A model generated the notes under the pieces. It was not told the origin of the DNA and did not search any database. It was given only the letters and a program-made list of their open reading frames with translations. From NCBI GenBank assembly GCA_038848005.1, contig JAWCNZ010000014.1, positions 1 to 42,678 on the forward strand: a stretch of DNA of 42,678 nt. The letters are read 5' to 3'. This DNA comes from JAWCNN01 sp038848005 (GTDB lineage Archaea > Thermoproteota > Bathyarchaeia > Bathyarchaeales > Bathycorpusculaceae). Below, in pieces: positions 1 through 6,614 of this stretch (the first letter of the stretch is position 1; every line of letters begins with the position of its first letter). Made by a program: the position numbers and the translations under genes.

Positions 1-874
1 ATGCCCTTGTGATTTTGTGGCTTCGCTGGTTCATCGTGTATAGGGCGAAGGTTATGAGAATCATGAATGGCACGGTTGAAAGAATTTCGGATATGTGTAC
101 TTGAAATGACTTTGTTAATGCGACAAGTCCGAAAACAAGTGTCATTGTGATTATATTATCGCCTACAACGTTTCCAATAGATATTTCATGTTCGCCATGT
201 AGGACAGCAGCAACGGAAACGGCTGTTTCTGGAATAACACAGCCAAAAGCCATTATTACTAATCCAGCATAAAACTGTTGTAAACCGAAAATTTCAGCAA
301 TAACGGTGGCGCTATAAACCAAAAGAAATGTTCCGCATATCAGCGCAGCGCCGCCTAACACCATAAATGTTGCCGATTTCACTGGGCTTTCACTGGGTTT
401 TTCCTCTGGGTTTCCATTTCCGTTTCCTTTTCGAATGGAATAGTAAATAAAAAATGGATAAAACATCAGGAAGATTAATCCCATCCACCAAGTGACCATA
501 CCAGTTAAAACGGTAAAAGCCAACAACAACACGCCAAGCACAATCATGAAAAGACATTCCCTGTTTATTGCTGAATTTTTGATTTTAAACTCCCTTATTA
601 ATCCGCATATGCCTATAATTAATGGAATGTTGTAGATGTTTGAGCCGATGATGTTTCCCAAAGCCATTTGCGAAGAACCATAAAACACCGCAATTAAAGA
701 GCTGAGCAGTTCTGGAGCGGATGTTACAGACGCCACAAAAACCGTTCCAATGATGACTCTATGAAAGTTTAGACTGGCAGCTAAGTTTGCAGCTGCATGC
801 ACCACCTTTTTTGAGCCTAAGTAGAGTAGCAGTATGCTTGCTATAAAGGCCAAGATGCCCAATGCTAAAGCCAT
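1..874 (-). CDS. CaxA-like sodium/calcium (cation) exchanger, C-terminus cut by window edge
   Basis: Membrane antiporter of the Ca2+:cation exchanger superfamily, expected to move Ca2+ out of the cell against Na+ or H+. The frame is open from an ATG at 874 to the window edge (291 codons). Two inverted alpha repeats are visible: GTVFVASVTSAPE at about residues 43-55, and GLVIMAFGCVIPETAVS at about 204-220, each with the Pro-Glu ion-binding pair. Both are followed by a glycine-asparagine-rich helix (GNIIGSN, GNVVGDN). Hydrophobic helices fill the rest, and a polar Asn/Gly/Pro-rich linker at about 150-166 separates the halves. A GGGAG Shine-Dalgarno (SD) sequence lies 7 nt before the ATG. The family is usually 310-350 residues, so only the last helix or two should be missing. 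Ion specificity cannot be read from the sequence. Confidence 0.88.
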   Translation of the reverse strand, partial: MALALGILAFIASILLLYLGSKKVVHAAANLAASLNFHRVIIGTVFVASVTSAPELLSSLIAVFYGSSQMALGNIIGSNIYNIPLIIGICGLIREFKIKNSAINRECLFMIVLGVLLLAFTVLTGMVTWWMGLIFLMFYPFFIYYSIRKGNGNGNPEEKPSESPVKSATFMVLGGAALICGTFLLVYSATVIAEIFGLQQFYAGLVIMAFGCVIPETAVSVAAVLHGEHEISIGNVVGDNIITMTLVFGLVALTKSFQVHISEILSTVPFMILITFALYTMNQRSHKITRA

Positions 875-974
875 GAATTTCTCCCATCTCTTTCCAGACA
901 ACTTCAAAACCGAAATATAAACTTATTCCAACCCAGAAAATTATGTGTGAAAACGCATTATTTCATATGTCGAC

Positions 975-2099
975 TCATTTTGGAACTAAAACTCTGAGCC
1001 TATTTAGAGAATGTAGCTTTTCTTTGTCACCTATTTTTGCCTCTTGGATTGCACGTTTCAGTATTTGGATTGATTCGTCCATGGCTTTTCGGTCAACGGG
1101 ATGGGGGACACCATCTTTTCCGCCGTAGGCAAAACTGTATTTCACAGGGTCTTTCCAGCTTGGTTTTTCGCCGTAGATTAAATCGGCGATGAGGGCTAAA
1201 CCTCTAACTGTGGCTGGACCTACGCCTTTCAATCCTAAAAGCTCCTCGTAATTGTGTGGTTTAAACTCGTAAGCCTCTTGCAGTGTTTTCCAGTTTATGT
1301 TTGCTGGCATGGATAAAACGTCTATTGGGTATTCTCGCCATTTGGTTTCGGCGGTTTTCGGCATCCACTCTTGAAGTGATTTTTGATAGGCTGGGCGTAT
1401 AGACATTATTAGGCGCATAACTTTTTTGGGTGGTTCTTTGGCTATGTCCACCGAAGCCTTTCTGCAGCCTTCGCTTTCTTTGGCTGTCATGTCTAAGGCA
1501 ATTTCACGTTTTACATCGCCGACAATAGCCTTATGCGGTTCAACAACGAAGCTTTGTGTGTTTTCTGAAAGCCAATGGTAACGTCTAGCCGTGCGGTCTT
1601 GCGGGCACATGCCCTGTTGGATAACAGCCCACGTTCCATCTTCGGCTACGAAAAAGGCGTGGTGATAAAGCTGATAGCCAGCTTGAACCGCCGTGTTATC
1701 CACTTTAGCGCTCATTTTACTTGCATAACGCAGTTCCTCAACTTTATCCGTTGAAAAACCGAATTTTTCGCTTGCAACCCCAATTTCCAATGGCGTCTGC
1801 CTTGAAACTTTGCCTTTTCCACCGCAAACAGCAACGCCGTGTTCTTCTGGAGTTACTGCTTGCTTCAAAACTCCAGTAACAACCGTTGTAACGCCTGAAG
1901 AATGCCAGTCATAACCCAAAACACAACCCAAAGCCTGAAACCAAAAAGGGTCTGAAAGACGCCTTAGGAATTCTCCAACGCCATACTCGTCAACAATAAT
2001 TGTCACGATTTCTCTGGCGAGTTTCCGCATACGGACAACTAACCATTTCGGTGCTTTACCATAATGAAGCGGAAGCTTCGCCACGCCTGTCCTCTGCAT
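975..2099 (-). CDS. DUF763 family protein with C-terminal helix-hairpin-helix
   Basis: Member of the DUF763 family, conserved in archaea and some bacteria and without an established function to my knowledge. Family marks are the N-terminal RTGVAKLPLHYGKAP, the block SDPFWFQALGCVLG at residues 49-62 and HSSGVTT at 66-72. Near the C terminus, LLGLKGVGPATVRG at about 287-300 is a typical helix-hairpin-helix, the non-specific DNA-binding motif of repair proteins. A link to nucleic acid is therefore a reasonable inference, not a demonstrated activity. It is a 374-residue protein starting at ATG 2099, with 5' neighbours on the same strand ending about 90 nt upstream. Confidence 0.85.
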   Translation of the reverse strand: MQRTGVAKLPLHYGKAPKWLVVRMRKLAREIVTIIVDEYGVGEFLRRLSDPFWFQALGCVLGYDWHSSGVTTVVTGVLKQAVTPEEHGVAVCGGKGKVSRQTPLEIGVASEKFGFSTDKVEELRYASKMSAKVDNTAVQAGYQLYHHAFFVAEDGTWAVIQQGMCPQDRTARRYHWLSENTQSFVVEPHKAIVGDVKREIALDMTAKESEGCRKASVDIAKEPPKKVMRLIMSIRPAYQKSLQEWMPKTAETKWREYPIDVLSMPANINWKTLQEAYEFKPHNYEELLGLKGVGPATVRGLALIADLIYGEKPSWKDPVKYSFAYGGKDGVPHPVDRKAMDESIQILKRAIQEAKIGDKEKLHSLNRLRVLVPK

Positions 2100-2192
2100 T
2101 TCGCATTAAACCCAATAAAATGTGTGTTTCATCCATATTTGTCAATTTTGCTGTAATCGTCAAACTGCAAAATTGCTAGGCTCTCTATTTTC

Positions 2193-2669
2193 TTACGTTA
2201 TTAGGTGTCCTTCTCTGTCTATTTCGCCCCTGCGTATTCGTGTTGTCGATATTGGCTTGTGGTTTTCAGCTGTAACCATTTCTATGACGATTATGCTAAG
2301 TGGTGGAAGCCCAATCTTTCGCCTTTCCTCGTTGATTTTTCTGGCTGTTGGTTCGGTTTCTCTGCTTACAACCAACGCCTCTACACAGCCCTTCGAAAGC
2401 GTCACGCCATAAACGTCGTTTAATGGTATAATCTTAGCTCTTTCAAGAAGCCCATGTTCGTTTAGGAAACGCTTTAGGTCTTCCAGTCGCTGTTCATAAG
2501 GCGCTGTTACGTGGGGTTTTTGCAGTTTTTTCGCAAACTCGTCTGTGCATAAACCAATTAACACTTTTTCGCCGACCTCAAAAGCTTTGAGGATGAGCGT
2601 TCTATGTCCCTTATGGAATTCGTCGAATGTACCGCCGACAGCCACATTTCTAAACTTTTTTCTCTCCAA
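2193..2669 (-). CDS. coaD: Phosphopantetheine adenylyltransferase (archaeal PPAT)
   Basis: Transfers AMP from ATP to 4'-phosphopantetheine, giving dephospho-CoA in the cytosol, the penultimate step of CoA synthesis. The nucleotidyltransferase signature GGTFDEFHKGH is at residues 12-22, and the second motif ISTTRIRRGEID, which fits the (I/M)SSTxIR loop of the fold, is near the C terminus. At 158 residues it matches archaeal PPAT. The start is TTG at 2669, with an AGGGT SD-like sequence about 8 nt upstream. The gene follows pantoate kinase with only 5 nt between them, so the two are probably cotranscribed, together with the transporter component before them. Confidence 0.92.
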   Translation of the reverse strand: MERKKFRNVAVGGTFDEFHKGHRTLILKAFEVGEKVLIGLCTDEFAKKLQKPHVTAPYEQRLEDLKRFLNEHGLLERAKIIPLNDVYGVTLSKGCVEALVVSRETEPTARKINEERRKIGLPPLSIIVIEMVTAENHKPISTTRIRRGEIDREGHLIT

Positions 2670-2674
2670 CGTTT

Positions 2675-3604
2675 TTACCCTAAGAGTTTCGCTCCTTGAA
2701 CAGCTACATTAGCCACTAACACGTTTTCTTTTGGGAGAACACGCTTAAAAGCTTGAGCTACCTTTTCAGCGTTTTCTGATGTTGCAAGGGCGTGAACAGC
2801 CTCTCCAACCATGTTTTGCGCCGCGCCCAACGCTCCAACTTCTTCGGCAATAGCCACCAATTTTCGCACACGTTCAGTCATAAAACCAGTTTTTTCGGCA
2901 AACCAGCGGCAACAAGCCAAAAAGTTTTCAAGGGAAGGCTCTTCAAGAATTTTCTTTAATGTTGCTTTACCCCACCTGTTAACGGCTAAACGCTTTTCAT
3001 GCGAAGCCAAAACTTCCCCTGTAGGTATGGAACCAATAAACCCCGCAACGATAACATAATCTTCCGATATTGGTATGCGGTCTATTTGGGCTATTCCAGG
3101 CGCGCCAGGCTCTATTGTTAATACGCAACCGCCAAGCATAAGCGGACCAACAGTGCCCAAACCAGTTTTACATTTAACTTCGGCTATGTGGGCTATTTTG
3201 CCAAGCTGATTATAAGTTAGGTTTAAGCCTAAAACTTCTGACAATGCAAGTGCAGTGGTTAATGCGCCAGCAGCGCTTGAACCGAACCCAGCGCCTATTG
3301 GAACCTCAACAAAATGCCTAACCACAACACTGTATTTTTTGCTTGCCTTTTCCAGAAGCATTTTCGCAACGGCTATTGTTGTTTCAGCTTCCGGCGCATC
3401 CTGCCCATTAATGAAAACGTGTATGCTGGTTTTTTCCGCTTTTGAAACTTCAACTTCGGTTGTGACTCCTTTTTGAAATCCGAAGCCTCCGCCTCTTGCT
3501 CCGACTTTTTCTGGGTCGGTTATGGGTGTGCCATCTGGCATGGTGTCGCATATTTCGAAAAAGCTTGAGATTCCAGCTGGGCTAAACGCCTTAGCGGTTT
3601 TCAT
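2675..3604 (-). CDS. Pantoate kinase (GHMP family)
   Basis: Archaeal pantoate kinase phosphorylates pantoate to 4-phosphopantoate, which phosphopantothenate synthetase then joins to beta-alanine; this replaces bacterial PanC/CoaA chemistry. The GHMP ATP-binding loop PIGAGFGSSAAGAL is at residues 102-115, and the N terminus KAFSPAGISSFFEI is typical of this COG1829 family. Length is 309 residues. The ATG at 3604 lies inside the upstream ECF-type gene (14-nt overlap), and the PPAT gene follows after 5 nt. This context supports the CoA assignment over other GHMP kinases. Confidence 0.9.
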   Translation of the reverse strand: MKTAKAFSPAGISSFFEICDTMPDGTPITDPEKVGARGGGFGFQKGVTTEVEVSKAEKTSIHVFINGQDAPEAETTIAVAKMLLEKASKKYSVVVRHFVEVPIGAGFGSSAAGALTTALALSEVLGLNLTYNQLGKIAHIAEVKCKTGLGTVGPLMLGGCVLTIEPGAPGIAQIDRIPISEDYVIVAGFIGSIPTGEVLASHEKRLAVNRWGKATLKKILEEPSLENFLACCRWFAEKTGFMTERVRKLVAIAEEVGALGAAQNMVGEAVHALATSENAEKVAQAFKRVLPKENVLVANVAVQGAKLLG

Positions 3605-4394
3605 CGGGTTTGCTCTTCTTTTGAACTTTTAATGATGGAAAAGCTGAGTAACATGCCTCTGCGATGGGGGGAACCATTATGACGAGAAATGGTATTTCTG
3701 TTGCGAAGGTCCAAGCGAAAAGTATTAGACCAGCATAGAATGGGAGGTTATGGGCTCCGCCTATGACGGCTGGTAGAGTGAATATTTGTGTGTATGCCCA
3801 CACGCCGATGCCTATGATTCCGCTTCCTACAACCAAGCCTATGACTGAGGCAACTCCGAAACTTCGCCATTTCGACTTGAAATATCCAACGGCAATGACT
3901 ATTGCGTAGCTAACAACGAATATGCCAAGCACAAAGAAAAGGTTCCACAAGGCTTCTTCAACAGACATCTGCGATTGTGGTGTGCTGAAGTATCCCGCCA
4001 CGGCTTCTGGAGTTAAAATCAAATATCCGACTGTTGCCAACACGAAAACGCCTATTCCCAACCCGAGAAAAGTTTTTCTCCAGTCCAAATTTTTACGGGA
4101 CAAATAGCCAATTAAGGCGAAACCAGTAAAGTTTGAAGTTACTCCCACGGAGAGGCTAAGCAACGGGTCGCCGTGGATGAGCATGTCGCTTATGAAAATT
4201 CCGATGGCGGCTCCAGCGCCTCCCACAAGTGGACCGAAAAGCACAGCGAAAGTTGCGGGTATAACCACTACTGGCCAAAACCTTACGACGCCGACTGTTG
4301 GACAGAGGAAAGGAAAAACTGCATATAATACATATCCAACAGCGGCGTATAATGCTCCGTTAAGCGCCGTTAATGTTATGTCTAAAGTCTTCAA
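3591..4394 (-). CDS. ECF-type transporter S component (predicted substrate-binding membrane subunit)
   Basis: A 267-residue integral membrane protein with about six hydrophobic helices. Its N-terminal half, with FGPLVGGAGAAIG and GDPLLSLSVG, resembles the substrate-specific S subunits of energy-coupling factor vitamin transporters. No ATPase or T subunit is in the window, so it would share an energising module encoded elsewhere. It overlaps the pantoate kinase gene by 14 nt and is followed by PPAT, so uptake of pantoate, pantothenate or another CoA precursor is a reasonable inference; the sequence alone does not show the substrate. The start is TTG at 4394 with no strong SD. The second polar stretch (about 82-92, YLSRKNLDWRK) fits a cytoplasmic loop. 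Confidence 0.7.
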   Translation of the reverse strand: MKTLDITLTALNGALYAAVGYVLYAVFPFLCPTVGVVRFWPVVVIPATFAVLFGPLVGGAGAAIGIFISDMLIHGDPLLSLSVGVTSNFTGFALIGYLSRKNLDWRKTFLGLGIGVFVLATVGYLILTPEAVAGYFSTPQSQMSVEEALWNLFFVLGIFVVSYAIVIAVGYFKSKWRSFGVASVIGLVVGSGIIGIGVWAYTQIFTLPAVIGGAHNLPFYAGLILFAWTFATEIPFLVIMVPPIAEACYSAFPSLKVQKKSKPDENR

Positions 4395-4438
4395 TTGTTT
4401 TCACTGTTTCATCAACTGAAGCCGTAAAATTATAAATG

Positions 4439-4460
4439 TTATGTATAGTTTGTTTAATCG
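4439..4460 (+). promoter_or_regulatory. Degenerate copy A of the pilus-locus motif
   Basis: The stretch TTATGTATAGTTTGTTTAAT closely resembles the first 20 bases of the 26-bp motif at 4494, with one substitution and a one-base gap. It lies between the divergent ECF S component and pilin genes. It could be an extra binding site for the same regulator. Confidence 0.4.
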
Positions 4461-4470
4461 TGTTTAAACT

Positions 4471-4490
4471 TGTTTTGTTGTACGCTTGTG
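4471..4490 (+). promoter_or_regulatory. Degenerate copy B of the pilus-locus motif
   Basis: GTTTTGTTGTACGC here differs by one base from GTTTTGTTCTACGC in copies C and D. The GTTTTGTT cores of copies B and C are 31 nt apart, close to three helical turns, so the same face of DNA would be presented. This is weaker evidence than the exact copies. Confidence 0.45.
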
Positions 4491-4493
4491 CAG

Positions 4494-4519
4494 TTATGTG
4501 TAGTTTTGTTCTACGCACA
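4494..4519 (+). promoter_or_regulatory. Copy C of a 26-bp motif before the pilin TATA box
   Basis: A 26-bp sequence found identically at 5225-5250. It starts TTATGTGTAG and ends CTACGCACA around a TTTTGTT centre, and the outer parts form an imperfect inverted repeat (7 of 9 positions pair). It ends 6 nt before the TATA-like element of the pilin gene, where archaeal activators bind just upstream of BRE/TATA. The duplication before two pilus units points to a shared regulator. Confidence 0.65.
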
Positions 4520-4525
4520 AACTGT

Positions 4526-4534
4526 CATATTTAA
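4526..4534 (+). promoter_or_regulatory. TATA box of the pilin gene
   Basis: The AT-rich element CATATTTAAA is centred near 4530. Initiation about 25 nt downstream gives a leader of roughly 15 nt before the ATG at 4572, which supports that start over upstream in-frame codons. Confidence 0.55.
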
Positions 4535-4571
4535 ACAATGCCGAATTTTGCAAGCACGGAGCCTGGAAAGA

Positions 4572-5141
4572 ATGAAATTGTTAAGGAATAAGAAAGCGTT
4601 AAGCACAGTGGTAACAACGCTCATTATCTTAGTGGTTTCAGTGTTGTTGGCGACTGTTGTAACGTTCTACGCCATAAACGTGACAACCACCCGCGTCCAA
4701 GAAGAATCGCTTTTCTTGACTAAACAGCATGTTTGGTATAACACAACTGGCGGTTGGGCTCAAGCAGCCATAGTCATAATCAACACTGGCGGAAAGGACG
4801 TTGTCATAGACAAAATTACTGTTAGAGGACAAGAAAGCCCGTGGACAAACGTTTACTATTGGAGAACAAATACCGTGACAATTTCAGACGATTTAGAGGT
4901 AACACCTGACTACCTAAATGCCACCACAATGTCTGAAGCTTCAATAACAGTGCAAGGTGAACCGAGAACATTTACTCAAGCAACTGACGACGTAACGTTG
5001 AGGTCTGGGTGGACTTTGGTTGTTTACATTACAGACCCTGACAGCATCGCCTTAAACGACGTTGGTATAACCGTTGGCATAACCATATTCACGTCAAACG
5101 CCCAATACTACAAGGAAACAAACGTTCAAGCTGCTCAATAG
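4572..5141 (+). CDS. Type IV pilin-like protein (archaeal class III signal peptide)
   Basis: Probable structural subunit of a surface pilus. The ATG at 4572 gives the basic leader MKLLRNKKA followed by a hydrophobic helix, LSTVVTTLIILVVSVLL, the arrangement cut by the archaeal prepilin peptidase; cleavage is expected near Ala9. The mature part is about 180 residues, rich in Thr, Val and Asn, as in archaeal pilins. An upstream in-frame ATG (4470) would add 34 residues before the leader and sits upstream of the TATA box, so I reject it. It is a single-gene unit: a T-rich stretch follows the stop, and the machinery operon starts separately with an identical upstream motif. Confidence 0.8.
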   Translation: MKLLRNKKALSTVVTTLIILVVSVLLATVVTFYAINVTTTRVQEESLFLTKQHVWYNTTGGWAQAAIVIINTGGKDVVIDKITVRGQESPWTNVYYWRTNTVTISDDLEVTPDYLNATTMSEASITVQGEPRTFTQATDDVTLRSGWTLVVYITDPDSIALNDVGITVGITIFTSNAQYYKETNVQAAQ

Positions 5142-5152
5142 CAGCCCCACAT

Positions 5153-5180
5153 CCCCTCTTTTCTATTTTCCTTGTTTTTA
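5153..5180 (+). terminator. T-rich terminator after the pilin gene
   Basis: Runs of T (CTCTTTTCTATTTTCC, then GTTTTTACG) begin 12 nt after the pilin stop. Archaeal RNA polymerase stops at such oligo-T tracts, so this probably ends the one-gene pilin transcript. Confidence 0.5.
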
Positions 5181-5224
5181 CGTCATAATTCTGCATTAGT
5201 TTTTAGGCTATTGATTTTGCATAC

Positions 5225-5250
5225 TTATGTGTAGTTTTGTTCTACGCACA
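5225..5250 (+). promoter_or_regulatory. Copy D of the 26-bp motif, before the pilus operon
   Basis: Identical over 26 bp to 4494-4519. It ends about 12 nt before a TATA-like CTATAAAG (5264-5271), about the same arrangement as at the pilin gene. Flanking bases differ between the copies, so the match looks selected rather than a recent large duplication. Confidence 0.65.
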
Positions 5251-5263
5251 CCATCTTATCTTG

Positions 5264-5271
5264 CTATAAAG
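5264..5271 (+). promoter_or_regulatory. TATA box of the pilus operon
   Basis: CTATAAAG centred near 5267 predicts a start of transcription near 5292, leaving a leader of about 25 nt that contains the strong SD GAGGAGG at 5301-5307. Confidence 0.5.
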
Positions 5272-5316
5272 TCGAAAGCTTCTGTTTAGGCAATGCACGA
5301 GAGGAGGCTGCTATAA

Positions 5317-6156
5317 ACGCAGAACAAGCGTTTCCAAAAGTGGTTAAAAGCTTTTCTAAGGTCTGGAAAAGCATTGGCTGTGCCAGTAACATACCTAATA
5401 CTTTTTGTTTCTCTTATAATGGTGATTTCAGCCACTTACAGCTATGCTGTGGTTCGAATAGGCGCTAGTGGAGCAATTTTAAGAAGTTCAGTGGCGAAGC
5501 AGAACATTCAGCTTTTGGATAACGCCGTTGGTTTTGTTGCTTGGAGTTTTGGCGCTTCACAGGTTGTTTACATGGATGATTGTGGAGGCGTTTTCCACAT
5601 AGAGCCAACAGCCAAAAACCTAATTTTAAACTTCACAGACGAACAGACTTTCTACGACATTGTGTTTAACAGTTCAGTTGGAAAAGCCTTTTATGAACTT
5701 GAACGGGTAGAAAACTATTATGATGGTTTCTTCTTTAAAGGCGACGGCAAACCAATAATAAACCAAAGCGCACACACGCTAACGCAAATTTACGTTGAAT
5801 CAAACAGCGAAGCAAAGCTTTTGACTCTTTGTTATCGTCCTCTGGCGACGGCAGCCGTTATCGGCGTAAGCGGTGGAAAACCGTTAAACCTCATCCGCAT
5901 AAACATTTTAAACATCAATTCTTCGCAGACACTGGTTTTGAGGGAAAAGTTTTACTTGAAAGTTGCATCCTTAAACGTTACAACAAGCATCAGCCAATAT
6001 GAGTTTAACCAGCCAGTTGCCTCTCTTGCGTTAAAGGTGGTTTTTGACGGAATTTCAGGCGTGGTTTGGCTTCCAATTTCAACCGTTGCGGAAGGCGCCG
6101 TTGTGAATTTGGAAATAGCTGTCTGCAACATTCAAATCAGCCGAGCGGAGGCATGA
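5317..6156 (+). CDS. Pilin-like membrane-anchored protein, first gene of pilus operon; probable non-standard start
   Basis: No known family recognised. The hydrophobic N-terminal helix LAVPVTYLILFVSLIMV is preceded in frame by KWLKAFLRSGKA, which together look like a class III prepilin leader and mirror KKALSTVV of the upstream pilin. The nearest conventional start, TTG 5374, would remove that leader. Upstream in frame there is no ATG, GTG or TTG before the TAA at 5314. The best SD of the locus, GAGGAGG (5301-5307), sits 9 nt before an ACG at 5317, so I place the start there (279 residues); from 5374 it would be 260. The rest is a beta-rich, Asn-rich, probably extracytoplasmic domain. The next gene begins 4 nt after the stop. 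Confidence 0.6.
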   Translation, partial: TQNKRFQKWLKAFLRSGKALAVPVTYLILFVSLIMVISATYSYAVVRIGASGAILRSSVAKQNIQLLDNAVGFVAWSFGASQVVYMDDCGGVFHIEPTAKNLILNFTDEQTFYDIVFNSSVGKAFYELERVENYYDGFFFKGDGKPIINQSAHTLTQIYVESNSEAKLLTLCYRPLATAAVIGVSGGKPLNLIRINILNINSSQTLVLREKFYLKVASLNVTTSISQYEFNQPVASLALKVVFDGISGVVWLPISTVAEGAVVNLEIAVCNIQISRAEA

Positions 6157-6160
6157 GCGT

Positions 6161-6613
6161 TTGCCAGCTATAACGCCAAGTCACCTCTACACTTTTATTG
6201 CGTTAATAGCCGTCGGCAGTTTGCTCACCACCTCTTTTGTGGCTTATGCCAGCGCCTTGCGTTCCTCATCAGAAGTTAGGCAGCTTAAGAATTTGGTGGA
6301 TTATGTTGCGGCTGAAAGCATAAAATTGTTAACGCTTACTTTAACCACGAACGCAACAGCCACCGTTTATCTTCAAATGCCCATCGCTATAGGTGAAAGA
6401 CGGTACTGGCTTGAACTTCATAATGATTCTGCAAGGGTGTGGTTGGAAGGCGGCTTTGGAAATTCACCAGTGGAAGGCGTAGATTTACGTGTTTACCTTC
6501 CAAATGGAGTTTCAGCAACGGGCTATTACATCAGCGGTTACGGAAATGCACAATTAAAATGTCAATTCAACGCCGATGTCTTGTGCATTCAACTTGCAAA
6601 GTTTGGTGAGTAA
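6161..6613 (+). CDS. Small pilin-like/secreted protein of pilus operon
   Basis: A 150-residue protein with one N-terminal hydrophobic helix (YTFIALIAVGSLLTTSFVAY, residues 10-29) and a polar outer domain containing two cysteines near the C terminus. I do not recognise a family. The TTG at 6161 is chosen because GGAGG lies about 10 nt upstream and no ATG occurs in frame earlier. It sits between another pilin-like gene and the secretion ATPase, with 4 nt before it and 1 nt after it, so it is very likely a minor pilin or assembly factor of the same machine. Confidence 0.65.
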   Translation: MPAITPSHLYTFIALIAVGSLLTTSFVAYASALRSSSEVRQLKNLVDYVAAESIKLLTLTLTTNATATVYLQMPIAIGERRYWLELHNDSARVWLEGGFGNSPVEGVDLRVYLPNGVSATGYYISGYGNAQLKCQFNADVLCIQLAKFGE

Positions 6614-6614
6614 A

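Noticed and set aside
943..1128. Plus-strand ORF opposite the DUF763 gene
   Set aside because: It lies antisense to a well-supported conserved gene and has no protein-like features.
4470..4571. Upstream extension of the pilin gene to ATG 4470
   Set aside because: It would start upstream of the TATA box and cover the regulatory motif; the leader from 4572 is a normal prepilin leader.
5293..5316. Seven-codon ORF (MHERRLL) just before the first pilus gene
   Set aside because: It overlaps the SD of the next gene and ends at the TAA at 5314. It is in frame with the pilus gene but separated by the stop; TAA readthrough or special decoding has no support.
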